Positions 56,401-64,000 of a DNA stretch of 64,000 bases are shown here, piece after piece. Below the pieces are notes generated by a model. The model had not been told where the DNA came from. It did no database searches and was given only the letters and a program-made list of their open reading frames with translations. The position numbers were made by a program, and so were the translations under genes. How positions within the stretch are numbered: position 1 is the first letter of the stretch; each line of letters begins with the position of its first letter. Source of the stretch: UBA8752 sp002172485 (GTDB lineage Bacteria; Bacteroidota; Bacteroidia; Flavobacteriales_D; Sanyastnellaceae); the NCBI GenBank assembly GCA_042089915.1, contig JBELJZ010000005.1:62001-126000 (forward strand), written 5' to 3'.

Positions 56401-56973
56401 CCCTGCACCCAGTGGCGCGAGTTCCTCGGCGGTCCAGAGATATTGAGCCCGACGCGAGGTGGCCGTTGCAAACAGCCCCTCGATGTATCCCACCTCACCC
56501 GGCTGGACGGTCACCTCCGAATTGACAGCGTCCACGATGTGCTGCGCGGCTGGCATCCAAATGGAGTCCTGCACCCCTTCCGTGTAAGGCAGCAGGTCAG
56601 CCGACTCGAACGGCGCGTCGGCGAGAAGCCGGTATGGGTGCTGCAGCGCCGCGCTGTCCAACATGCCCGTGTGGTCAAAGAGGTACGTGTAGCTCAGGTA
56701 GTCCCACTCGCCGCAAGCATAGCCGAGGTTGCCAGCCGTGCCGTCCTCGAAGCACTTGAGCGTGTACTCCATGAGGACCTTGCCGTACTCCACGCCGTTG
56801 TCGGAGGCGGGGAATTCAAACCACCGACGACCTGGACTGTCGTAGGCGGTCTCGGGATTGTTTTGAGCGTCGAAGGTGTAGGTCTGAACCGTGGTCGTAT
56901 CGGCCAGGGCAGTCAGGGAACATACCAGGATCAGCGTCGCAGAGGAAAGGCGGGCGATGCAGGTGTTGATCAT
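53485..56973 (-). CDS. Secreted PNGase F-like protein with LamG domain and T9SS sorting domain
   Basis: A 1162-residue exported protein. Signal peptide is MINTCIARLSSATLILVCSL. The N-terminal part has YACGEWDYLSY (residues 85-95), like the PNGase F N-domain with its catalytic Asp. Residues about 310-465 form a LamG-type lectin domain (ITIECWVYGDP, WNHWAFVKN, GRVDDFRIWSKAL). PNGase F-like motifs resume at YITPYGIGLDLGDDGW (628-643) and continue to GHGFGSGNNCAEFC (727-740) and QGGTWIYDRAGWCPG (770-784). The end (VYPNPAREAVTFEL) is a T9SS type A sorting domain. It may remove N-glycans from glycoproteins outside the cell; activity is inferred. Confidence 0.82.
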   Translation of the reverse strand: MINTCIARLSSATLILVCSLTALADTTTVQTYTFDAQNNPETAYDSPGRRWFEFPASDNGVEYGKVLMEYTLKCFEDGTAGNLGYACGEWDYLSYTYLFDHTGMLDSAALQHPYRLLADAPFESADLLPYTEGVQDSIWMPAAQHIVDAVNSEVTVQPGEVGYIEGLFATATSRRAQYLWTAEELAPLGAGAIDRLWIPMMAGAADARRMDLKWGLTSDTVLTGFRELSNTAYHYGLSSWQFDDSLSLRLSPPIDWDGEGNLILEFALDDVDVDTDGNQDGWVLTNHAEGPGWTSTGEDGEVVLMAPDRIEVDVDDLGGLSQEITIECWVYGDPDSQPQNGTLFEGLNANNQRVVNVHLPWGNGRVYWDCGWDGGYDRIDAQAATQDYEGQWNHWAFVKNAATGVMEMYLNGVLFHSATNKDNPIEDIVRMNLGCSGSGTNHYNGRVDDFRIWSKALDGETIAEWMNHQPTAFHPDWDDLLVDYHFDGANGTEEVNHNPGGAPGFHHGTTLRRTTPGRERFKGDETMFRPHIGFGRGDYLELVADGAILDLQPVAPMSLSTWEVQGNAVAMTDLTYHYAPGETVAVPLFGDTIPHPLPGEVTEVVNDTLDYFGVPFEVIDRYELYRYITPYGIGLDLGDDGWTWWYDVTDYLPLLRDSVQLEAGNWQELLDLKFHFIEGEPTRDVLGVEAFWKGQYGLSTFDQNVVAYEYAPGEGEAMWRLKTRASGHGFGSGNNCAEFCPNIHKVKVNGEQHWSWQIMQECADNALFPQGGTWIYDRAGWCPGAPTETRDMELTPLVEGNDSFTVDYDIDDDPDGNYRFEGQIIAYGPANHSLDAELVEVIAPNGSKLSSRTNPICDKPQVVLRNSGSTPLTSCTITFGVEGNLQSTTWTGELGFLEEEIVDLVALDANLWVGDEDEDLVFIARVSAANGGTDEVAWNDEVRSTFRRPPTYTYMDGPDDEDDNRLIVFVRTNSTPWENSAKLTHQDGTVYFQRTYPEANTQYRDTIYMNEGCYTFEFFDSDDDGISFWANNDGSGFVRLRKVGGNFITFEPDFGKSIVHNFHFETNLVNDIEAPDVTDVTEVRVYPNPAREAVTFELEGWNGAFTWSLLDGAGREVQSGRGHARPDARYQGSIPLAGLPAGVHLLVLQQGDWTVRRRVVVF

Positions 56974-57021
56974 GAGGCAAAAGGTAATTCTCCTGCCCCA
57001 TTCTTCATGCCCCCGGTCGAC

Positions 57022-58218
57022 TCAGCGGAGTCCCGGATAGGCCTCCAAGCCCGCAGCGATGATGGCGACTGCGCGGCGAATCGCAGCGGTCTCCAGCACG
57101 TAGGCGATGCGAACTTCATCTTGACCCGCCCCCGGCGTGGCGTAAAACCCACTGGCCGGCGCCATCATGACCGTCTCCCCGTCGAGGTGGAATTCGGACA
57201 GCATCCATTGACAGAAGGCATCGCTGGAATCGATGGGCAATCGGGCCACCGCGTAAAAGGCGCCCCCCGGTTCCGGTACGGTCACCCCGGGAATGGCATT
57301 GAGGCCCGACACCAGCGCATCGCGCCGGTCGACGTAGGCCGCCTTGACTTCCGCGAAGTAGGAAGCGGGCGTGCTCAAGGCCGCCTCGCCCGCAATCTGC
57401 GCCAAAGTCGGCGGGGACAGGCGGGCCATGGCGAAGCGCATGCAGGCCTGGTGGACCTCCGAGTTGCGGGTCACCAACGCACCGATGCGGGCGCCGCACA
57501 TGCTGTACCGCTTGGAAACGCTGTCCATCAGGACAACGTGGTCATCGAGACCGGGCAGGGACAATACGCTCGTCGGGGTTTGGTCACCGTAACAGAACTC
57601 GCGGTACACCTCATCGGCAAAGAGGTAGAGGTCGTGCTCGAGAACGAGGCTTCGGATGGCGTCGAGCTCGGCATCGGTGTAGACGTAGCCCGTGGGGTTG
57701 CCGGGGTTGCAAATGAGAATGGCGCGGGTCCGGTCGGTCACCTTCGCGGCGATGTCGGCCACCGGCGGCAAGGCGAAGCCGTCCTCGATTTTGGAGGTCA
57801 CTGGCACCACCTTGACGCCGGCCATGGTCGCGAATCCGTTGTAGTTCGCGTAGAACGGTTCGGGGATGATGACCTCATCGCCGGGCTCCAGGCATGCTTG
57901 GAAGGCGAAGACGAGCGCCTCGCTGCCGCCGGTGGTCACGAGGACCTGCTCAGGCGTGACCTCCACGCCGACCGACTGGTAGTAGCCGGCGAGTCCTTCG
58001 CGGTAGGTGGCGAAACCATCACTCGGGCTGTACTCGATGACGGTCCGGTCCATGCCCTTGACGGCATCGAGGGCCACCTTCGGTGTGGCGATGTCGGGCT
58101 GGCCGATGTTGAGGTGGAGAACCTTGCGGCCCGCGGCCTTGGCGGCGACGGCGAAGGGAGCGAGTTTCCGAATCGGGCTGTCGGGCATGGCCTGCCCTTT
58201 GGACGAAATGCGCGGCAT
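57022..58218 (-). CDS. PLP-dependent aminotransferase (aspartate aminotransferase-like, class I/II)
   Basis: A 398-residue fold-type I aminotransferase. It has the N-terminal SSKGQAMPDSPIRKL, LNIGQPDI, TTGGSEAL, ICNPGNPTGYVY, the ADEVYREF aspartate and the PLP-binding lysine in SVSKRYSMCGARIG, with the C-terminal arginine in DEVRIAYV. It is probably an aspartate or related amino acid aminotransferase; the exact substrate is open. I chose the ATG giving MPRISSKGQAM, the usual family start. A TATCTTCG box is 30 nt upstream. Confidence 0.94.
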   Translation of the reverse strand: MPRISSKGQAMPDSPIRKLAPFAVAAKAAGRKVLHLNIGQPDIATPKVALDAVKGMDRTVIEYSPSDGFATYREGLAGYYQSVGVEVTPEQVLVTTGGSEALVFAFQACLEPGDEVIIPEPFYANYNGFATMAGVKVVPVTSKIEDGFALPPVADIAAKVTDRTRAILICNPGNPTGYVYTDAELDAIRSLVLEHDLYLFADEVYREFCYGDQTPTSVLSLPGLDDHVVLMDSVSKRYSMCGARIGALVTRNSEVHQACMRFAMARLSPPTLAQIAGEAALSTPASYFAEVKAAYVDRRDALVSGLNAIPGVTVPEPGGAFYAVARLPIDSSDAFCQWMLSEFHLDGETVMMAPASGFYATPGAGQDEVRIAYVLETAAIRRAVAIIAAGLEAYPGLR

Positions 58219-58248
58219 CGAATGGAGTTTATCCGCCAGAGCGGAGGG

Positions 58249-58256
58249 CGAAGATA
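58249..58256 (-). promoter_or_regulatory. Promoter -7 box of the aminotransferase gene
   Basis: The minus strand reads TATCTTCG (TAnnTTCG), 30 nt before the ATG, just after the terminator of the giant gene. Confidence 0.45.
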
Positions 58257-58271
58257 ACCGCCGCAAAAGCA

Positions 58272-58301
58272 GGAAGCCGCCCCCGGCTGGGAGCGGCTTC
58301 C
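58272..58301 (-). terminator. Terminator of the giant T9SS gene
   Basis: The minus strand has a perfect 9-bp stem GGAAGCCGC/GCGGCTTCC with a 12-nt loop, followed by TGCTTTTG. It lies 21 nt after the stop of the giant gene. Confidence 0.75.
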
Positions 58302-58322
58302 GCATTCAGTTCACCTGACCAA

Positions 58323-61300
58323 TCACTGCGTCACGAGCAGCTTCTTCACGGCCATGTAAGTGTTGGAGGCGATGCGGATCTGGTACATGCCTGCGTCGAG
58401 GCCATCGGCATCGATGGTCATGAGGTACTCCACATCGGTCATGGCATTGCCATCATACAGCTCCTGGACGAGCTGGCCGCTCATGGTGTAGAGGTCCACA
58501 CGCAAGCGCATGTTGTTGGACACCACGAAGCCGAGCTGGCTGACATCGTTGGTGGGGTTCGGCATCAAGCCGGTCACGCGGATCGGCTCCTTGATGTCGC
58601 TGACCAAGCTGATATCGAACGGCTGGTGGCCGGTCTCTCCCGTCGCGGTCGGCGTGTTGCCCTGCTCGGCATCGCCCGTCACGGTGTAGCTGAAGCCCGT
58701 CTCATTGCCACAGGCATCCGAAACGGTGTAGCCGTACTCCACGCTCCATGGCAGGTTGCAATCGAGGTCGAGCATGATGTCTCCGCTGCTGCCGCGGTAG
58801 CCCTGCGGCACACCGTCGACCACAAGCTCACCGCTCCAGTAGAACCAAGCACTCGCACCGTAGTTGGCGTTCTGGTTGTTGGCGCCCTGTCCGACCTGAA
58901 GGCCGTAGTAGTAGTTCATCGGCTGGTGCGTCAAGCTGAGCTCGGTGCCGGCGTAAATGCCCGTACCGATCATGCCGCCCGTCTGCATCACAAAGAAGTC
59001 CCAACCCGTCCAAGGGCTGGAGCCCGGCAGAACGTCGGCACAGTCCTTTTTGTAGCCGCGGCCGAGGCCGCTCCATTCGACCCAGTTGAAGGCCTCGTTG
59101 TAGTCTGCGTTCCAGAGGAAGCCGCCCGTACCGTCGGCATTGGTCACCTCCACCTCAATGTGCAGGGTCTCGTCGTAATCGCTCTCCACGATGTTGAAGC
59201 CGCCTTCCACAATGGTGAAGGACTCGCCACCGAAGTAAGCGCCCTCCAGCACGATGGCTGCCGGATCATCGCCGTTGCAGGCCTCGCCGTCGAGGAAAGC
59301 CTCTGGCGTAATCGGTGCGCAGTAGTTGCCGATGTCATCGGTGGGCAAGAAGCCGCTGAACGCCTCCGTCTCCGCGATGGTCACCGCGCTGCCACAGGCA
59401 TCCACAGCCTCCAAGTTAATCGGGGCCGGGACGTCAATGAAGCCGAAGATGTCGTTGGCACTGGCTTCCGTCACCGTTTCACCGTTGGCAATGTCCTCGC
59501 TGTCGGTAATCTGCGGAGCCGTCACATCGAGGAAGGTCACCGTTTGGGTGGCCGTGGCCATGCCGTGGTTGCCGCAGGCGTCCTCCGCCGTGGCCATGTA
59601 AGTCCGCACCACAGTGTAGCTGCCGGCGTCACCACAGAGGTAGGCCGGAGCACTGTCCGTGAAGGTCACGGCGCCCAGCGTCGGCGCGTCCGTGCAGTTG
59701 TCCGTGGCGGAGGTCGTCACGCTGGCCGCAGCTGGCATGTCGCCCGTGCAATCGGCCGCGAGGTCGATGCTCAGGTCGGCAGGCACTCCGTCGAGGAAGA
59801 CCACCGGAGCGGTCGTGTCGATCACGGTGATGTGCTGCAGGGTCGTGTCGCGGCTCACGTTGCCGGCCGGATCGGTGGCCTCCAAGATCCAACGGCGATC
59901 GAACTCGCGGCAACCCGCAATGCCCGTCGCATTGATTTCGTCGTACAGGATCTCCACGTCCACATCGCAGTTGTCGTAGGCCTCGTACCACGGGTGGCCC
60001 GCGGCAAAGAGGTCGACATCATTGACGCAAGTCTCTCCGGCGTAAAGGGTGTAGTTCTCAAGGTCGTAGAGATTGATTGTCGGAGCCATGTCGTCCACCA
60101 CAGCCATATAGGCCGTGTAGTCGGTCACATTCCCATTCACATCGGTGGCCACAAGCTGGACCTCTTCATACAAAGGCATGTCACACGGCGTCGGGTAGAT
60201 GGCATCTGGGTTGTAGTCGAATGCGGTGGGGCTCATGCATCCTGCGCACGGGGCGAGGCTGGTCCGCGTGTAAGCGAATCCACCGCCGTTGCCACCCTGA
60301 GTCCAGCTGGTGAAGTCCATCACCCAGATTTCATTGACGCTCGGTACGAGCATTTCCAAGTCGGTCGTCAGAATCTGGTTGCCGATTCCACCTCCGAACG
60401 CATCGTAGAAGGAAGACCAAGCTACCCCGCTGCCGGCAACACGCCACAACGTACCGCTGGGTCCTTCATTGTCCCAGAAGCCTTCTCCCGTGAACGCATT
60501 GATCAGACCTTGGTTGTCTCCACGCGAAATCCAAATGCCCGGAGCAATGCTGTCGTAGACCAGCGTCGGATCGTCATAGTCCATCTTCTCGAAAGACACC
60601 GTCTCACTGACGAAGCCCTCACAGCCTTCTCCAGCCTCCATGTCCACGAAGTAACCGGACGCCATGGGCACCTCGGTGCGGGTGTAGGCGAAGCCGCCGC
60701 CGTTGCTTCCCGACGTCCAATCGGTGAAGGTCACCTCGAAGAAGCGTTGGCTTTGGACGGTCACCATGGTGAGGGTCTCTCCAGGCAAGTTGTTGCCCAA
60801 TTGTCCCCCAACAGCATTGTACAAGCTTGTCCACTCGGCATCCGAATCGGCAGCCCCCAGCTTCCAGCGGGTGCCCGCAGGTCCGGACTCGTCGTAACCA
60901 CTTTGGAGTACAGCGTTGTATAGCCCTCCATTGTTGCCGCGGGTGAGGGCCACGTCCCAGGAGATGTAGTCCGTAGCCGCTGCGCCGATGGCATCGTCTT
61001 CTTTGGTGAAGTCCACGGTACCCATGGCAGAAACCTCTGCGTCGCAATCCAAGGAATTGATGGCCTCGAAGGACTGGATTCCACAGGCGTCGGTCGCCGT
61101 GGCATTGGACAGGTCATAGGTGGCCACTCCATTCTCATCCAAAGGCTGGATGTACGGAGTCGAAGTCACCACAGGCGCCACGTCGTCCACCACGGTCACC
61201 TCGACCACGCCCGTCGTGGCATTGCCACTCGGGTCGGTCACCGTCACCGTCACATCCACCACACCGGCATCGGCGCAGGTCAAGTCGGAGCACACATCGT

Positions 61301-64000
61301 ACTCCATGGCGTAGTTGTCTCCATCCGGAGTGAACTCGATGTACAGGTTGCCGCGCTCGGAACAATTCTCCACGAACTGCTGCGGCGCCATGCCCAGCGT
61401 ACCGTCTTGGTTGGAAATTCCCGTCGTCATCGGGTCATCGCAATCGTCGGGCAGATATCCGTGGTATCCAGAGAAGATGTCCACCTGGCCCGTGGCCTCG
61501 TACAAGATGGCCTGGCCGTCATGGCGCATGTCGTTGTCCTCATAGTTGGACACCTGGCTCCAGCTCACCACGAATTCGCGGTTCGGAGCGGTGCCTACCG
61601 TCTGGTAATAGATGTTGGCATCATCCCGCTCATCCGGATCGAGGTCCGTGTGAATGACCGCAATGGCGGCCTCATAGTCGGAGTCGGGAATGGCCTCACC
61701 GTCACAGCACTCGGAGCTGCTGCTCTCGAATTGCAGGAGACCGTTAGAGGAGATGTACACCTGAGAATAGGTCTGCCCGTAGAACGCGAAGTCGAACCCG
61801 AGCGGAACCAGCGAGGTACAATCGTCGCAATTGCTGGTGTTCGCGTCCAACGTACCTGAGGTCAGGTCGTATTTCGGAGCAGCACCACAAGACTGATCAC
61901 CCCAGGAGAGGTCCGTGCTATAGCCACAGTTGTCCGTGGTGGCATCTCCCAACACGTCGCTCGGGGAGATGTAGCCCTCTCCGCCGATGTTCAAGTACAC
62001 CGTGTGGGGCTCCAGCTCGAGCGTCGGCGCCATGTCGTCGATGACGTTGGCGTAAGTCGTGTCGAACGCCACATTGCCCGCAATGTCCTCGGCGCGGAGC
62101 ACCACTTCCACCGGGGCGTCCGTATCTCCGCAGTCGAGCATCACGCTGTTGGTGAAGATGCGGCCGAAGTAAGCGGCTTCGATGTCCCAGTTTCCATACG
62201 CCGGCACGATGTCATCGAGGTCGAGGTACTCATCGTCGTCAACGAACTTGCCAAACACGACATCCGGTGCCTCGACGTGGATGCGCTCGTATGCGAATCC
62301 ACCGCCGTCTTGGCAACAGGTCCAATCGCTGAATTCCAGGTCAAAGAAGAGGTTGCCCTCCGGGATGTACAGCGACATCGTCTCTCCAGGAAGGCTACTG
62401 GCATTCCCATCGGTCGCGTCCTGCCAGTCGGAGGTGTATCCCCCGCCGCCAGCGGTCGGGCCCCACTTGAAGTAGATGCCGCCGCCGCCCAGCGCGTTGT
62501 ACAGGCCGCCTGCTTCGCCGCGGTACAAGGCCACATTGTCCGTGATGTGATCCCAGAGAAGCTCGTCGTCCAATTCGGCGTCATCCGCCTTGGTGAACTG
62601 GACAGAGTCCGGAACCGCACAAGCCGCATCGGCACAGTCATACGACGTGGCATCCGGAAGGACTTCGAACTCGGGCAGTCCGATTTCGCCATTGTCCTGG
62701 CCCAACCAGAGCTGACCATCATCGAACCACAAGGCCTCCGTATCCTCATCGAGGTCACCCAACCAGACGAGGTCTCCGGAGGCGATGTTGAGCATCCACA
62801 GCTCCTCATTGGAACTGCCGTTGCCCGTGGCATCGGCGTCACCCACGAGGTAAGCGATTCCACTCTCGAGGTCGACCGCCATGCCGTCGAAGTCGTGATG
62901 CCCCCCATTGACATTGTCGCTGATGACGTGAAGTAGCTCTGCTTCAATCTCACCGAGTCCTTCGAAACGGAAGCGGAAGAACTGAAGGCTGTCCGAAATG
63001 GTGCAATCGTTGCGCTCGATGGCGTAGATCCACCCACCGGCTTGGTCGGCCGCCGTGACGCACTCGAGGCTCAAGGAGCCGTCGGCCAAATCACTGTCCT
63101 CAAAGTCTCCGCTGTAAATGATCTCGAACTCGTCGTTGGTCACAGCAAACCCTTCACCGGTCGAGAAGACGAAGCCACCGGCGGCGGCATCGTACATCAT
63201 GATCTCAGCAGCATCGCCCAGCTCGTCCTCGACGTGGCTGATGTCCAACATCTCGGCTTCGCTGGTCTCCAGGTTGACCATCCACAAAGAGCCGTTCGAC
63301 TCCTCCACGACATACACTTCAGGGTTGCCGGCGGCGCTGATGTCCACAATGCCGAAGTCGTCGCTCGAAGAGACCACGAAATCCTCCAACGGAACTGCCG
63401 CAAGGCCATTCTCATCCAAGGACACGGTCACCGGCTGGAGCACGATGCTCGGGTCGGTCGTGTTGATGATGACATTGAGGAAAGCGAAGATGCTCGCCTG
63501 ACCACAGTCGTCGATGTGACGGGCACTGAAGGTGACTGCGCCGTCTGCAAACGGTCCAGTTGCGAACTCAACGTACCCATTGTCCAAGTCAGCCTGAGTC
63601 ACATCGTGGCTCTCGGTCAATGCGCTGTTGATGTACAGCTCAACGACATCTCCCATCTCTGGGGACTCCACACCCTCACCCGTGAAGAATACGCGGATGG
63701 TGGGTGCATTGTCATTGGTGATGTTGTCCGTCAGGTCCAATCCATCGTCGTTGCCCATAACCAGGTCAATGGTCGGGCAGCTCGGGGCAAAGTCGTCAAT
63801 CACCGTGAAGGTGGCTTCCGAGGTGCTCGTGTTGTTGCAGTCGTCCGTGGCGGTGAAGATCACCGTCTCCGAGCCCGTGCTGCCGCACCCATCGCTGAGG
63901 CCCGTGCTGTTGTGGCTCAACGTCGCATTGGAACAAGCGTCGGTTGCCACGGCACCTGCGTAAGTGGACAACCAGCTGGAGAAGGCGGCGGCCTCATTGC
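58323..64000 (-). CDS. Giant T9SS-secreted adhesin-like protein (5' end outside the window)
   Basis: At least 1892 residues; the frame stays open to the right edge, so the N-terminus is missing. The visible part mixes Ig-like/HYR-type modules (VVDDMAPT, TDPSGNAT, ATDACG), a propeller-like segment (about 62640-63300), three copies of a module of about 115 residues (62260-62612, 60667-61020, 60241-60606) and a NIDO-like domain with FDFAFYGQTYSQVYISSNG (about 61300-61850). The C-terminus from GLMPNPTNDVSQLGF is a T9SS type A sorting domain. Many cysteines occur in the modules. It is probably a cell-surface adhesin; its ligand is unknown. Confidence 0.85.
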   Translation of the reverse strand, partial: NEAAAFSSWLSTYAGAVATDACSNATLSHNSTGLSDGCGSTGSETVIFTATDDCNNTSTSEATFTVIDDFAPSCPTIDLVMGNDDGLDLTDNITNDNAPTIRVFFTGEGVESPEMGDVVELYINSALTESHDVTQADLDNGYVEFATGPFADGAVTFSARHIDDCGQASIFAFLNVIINTTDPSIVLQPVTVSLDENGLAAVPLEDFVVSSSDDFGIVDISAAGNPEVYVVEESNGSLWMVNLETSEAEMLDISHVEDELGDAAEIMMYDAAAGGFVFSTGEGFAVTNDEFEIIYSGDFEDSDLADGSLSLECVTAADQAGGWIYAIERNDCTISDSLQFFRFRFEGLGEIEAELLHVISDNVNGGHHDFDGMAVDLESGIAYLVGDADATGNGSSNEELWMLNIASGDLVWLGDLDEDTEALWFDDGQLWLGQDNGEIGLPEFEVLPDATSYDCADAACAVPDSVQFTKADDAELDDELLWDHITDNVALYRGEAGGLYNALGGGGIYFKWGPTAGGGGYTSDWQDATDGNASSLPGETMSLYIPEGNLFFDLEFSDWTCCQDGGGFAYERIHVEAPDVVFGKFVDDDEYLDLDDIVPAYGNWDIEAAYFGRIFTNSVMLDCGDTDAPVEVVLRAEDIAGNVAFDTTYANVIDDMAPTLELEPHTVYLNIGGEGYISPSDVLGDATTDNCGYSTDLSWGDQSCGAAPKYDLTSGTLDANTSNCDDCTSLVPLGFDFAFYGQTYSQVYISSNGLLQFESSSSECCDGEAIPDSDYEAAIAVIHTDLDPDERDDANIYYQTVGTAPNREFVVSWSQVSNYEDNDMRHDGQAILYEATGQVDIFSGYHGYLPDDCDDPMTTGISNQDGTLGMAPQQFVENCSERGNLYIEFTPDGDNYAMEYDVCSDLTCADAGVVDVTVTVTDPSGNATTGVVEVTVVDDVAPVVTSTPYIQPLDENGVATYDLSNATATDACGIQSFEAINSLDCDAEVSAMGTVDFTKEDDAIGAAATDYISWDVALTRGNNGGLYNAVLQSGYDESGPAGTRWKLGAADSDAEWTSLYNAVGGQLGNNLPGETLTMVTVQSQRFFEVTFTDWTSGSNGGGFAYTRTEVPMASGYFVDMEAGEGCEGFVSETVSFEKMDYDDPTLVYDSIAPGIWISRGDNQGLINAFTGEGFWDNEGPSGTLWRVAGSGVAWSSFYDAFGGGIGNQILTTDLEMLVPSVNEIWVMDFTSWTQGGNGGGFAYTRTSLAPCAGCMSPTAFDYNPDAIYPTPCDMPLYEEVQLVATDVNGNVTDYTAYMAVVDDMAPTINLYDLENYTLYAGETCVNDVDLFAAGHPWYEAYDNCDVDVEILYDEINATGIAGCREFDRRWILEATDPAGNVSRDTTLQHITVIDTTAPVVFLDGVPADLSIDLAADCTGDMPAAASVTTSATDNCTDAPTLGAVTFTDSAPAYLCGDAGSYTVVRTYMATAEDACGNHGMATATQTVTFLDVTAPQITDSEDIANGETVTEASANDIFGFIDVPAPINLEAVDACGSAVTIAETEAFSGFLPTDDIGNYCAPITPEAFLDGEACNGDDPAAIVLEGAYFGGESFTIVEGGFNIVESDYDETLHIEVEVTNADGTGGFLWNADYNEAFNWVEWSGLGRGYKKDCADVLPGSSPWTGWDFFVMQTGGMIGTGIYAGTELSLTHQPMNYYYGLQVGQGANNQNANYGASAWFYWSGELVVDGVPQGYRGSSGDIMLDLDCNLPWSVEYGYTVSDACGNETGFSYTVTGDAEQGNTPTATGETGHQPFDISLVSDIKEPIRVTGLMPNPTNDVSQLGFVVSNNMRLRVDLYTMSGQLVQELYDGNAMTDVEYLMTIDADGLDAGMYQIRIASNTYMAVKKLLVTQ
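60241..60606 (-). repeat. Triplicated module of the giant protein, copy C
   Basis: Encodes about 120 residues from VSFEKMDYDD to GGGFAYTRTSLA. Shared pattern with copies A and B: an F-x-K-x-D start, SRGDNQGLINA, GPSGTLWRV, WSSFYDAFGGGIGN and a WTQGGNGGGFAYTR end. Confidence 0.8.
60667..61020 (-). repeat. Triplicated module of the giant protein, copy B
   Basis: Encodes about 118 residues from VDFTKEDDAIG to GGGFAYTRTEVP, with TRGNNGGLYNA, GPAGTRWKLGA, WTSLYNAVGGQLGN and LPGETLTM. It directly precedes copy C in the protein. Confidence 0.8.
62260..62612 (-). repeat. Triplicated module of the giant protein, copy A
   Basis: Encodes about 117 residues from VQFTKADDAEL to GGGFAYERIHVEAP, with YRGEAGGLYNALGG, KWGPTAGGGG, LPGETMSLYIP and FSDWTCCQDGG. 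It is separated from copy B by a NIDO-like domain and Ig-like modules. Confidence 0.8.

Overview
The window is a GC-rich (by eye, not computed) chromosomal segment of a Bacteroidota bacterium, most likely of the Flavobacteriales or a close relative. The evidence is: several large secreted proteins ending in a type IX secretion (T9SS) type A sorting domain; a PorE-like T9SS envelope protein; a type III glutamine synthetase; genes without Shine-Dalgarno sequences; and a repeated promoter box TAnnTTTG or TAnnTTCG, which matches the -7 element of Bacteroidota housekeeping promoters. Almost all of the DNA is coding. No insertion sequence, prophage or CRISPR array was seen, and no gene-free stretch exceeds about 300 bases apart from the tRNA block.

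Layout. 1-13.6 kb: an MsbA-like ABC transporter (cut by the left edge) overlapping purB, an MBL hydrolase, pyrD, an unknown protein and smpB; two tandem ASST-like T9SS cargo proteins; an enoyl-CoA hydratase-family protein and DUF551 and DUF4359 proteins; rsmE, pckA and a DUF423 membrane protein. 13.6-21.6 kb: an envelope and secretion block with a FAS1 lipoprotein, an FG-GAP T9SS protein, mdh, a MORN-type protein coupled to a secreted subtilase, a very basic small secreted protein and a lipoprotein with C-terminal membrane segments. 21.6-26.4 kb: tRNA-Thr(CGT), then the translationally coupled MBL hydrolase, acyltransferase and rarA genes, divergent from a conserved protein of uncertain function.

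26.4-41.1 kb is the translation and transcription core, all on the minus strand. Read in transcription order it is rpsU, xerC/D-like, hpf, terminator plus promoter, tRNA-Thr(TGT)-Tyr(GTA)-Gly(TCC)-Thr(GGT), tuf, tRNA-Trp(CCA), secE, nusG, rplK, rplA, rplJ, rplL, rpoB, rpoC. The four tRNA anticodons ahead of tuf are the same, in the same order, as in the E. coli thrU-tyrU-glyT-thrT-tufB unit. 41.1-51.1 kb, also minus strand: acyl-CoA dehydrogenase, a helix-hairpin-helix protein, an AGCS symporter, a K+ channel, pyrF, prfA, purM and the PorE-like protein. 51.1-64 kb: glnN (GSIII), a 1162-residue PNGase F/LamG T9SS protein, an aspartate-type aminotransferase and a giant T9SS adhesin-like protein running off the right edge.

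The genes combine core metabolism (purine, pyrimidine, glutamine, gluconeogenesis), core gene expression, and a set of exported proteins for which the PorE-like protein is probably part of the export or anchoring machinery. I found no clearly new defence or mobile system. The most unusual material is regulatory (terminators overlapping the next promoter, promoter boxes only 4-7 nt from start codons, a perfect 12-bp inverted repeat between rpsU and xerC) and architectural (a triplicated domain in the giant adhesin, a LamG domain inside a PNGase F-like protein, a tandem ASST-like pair).
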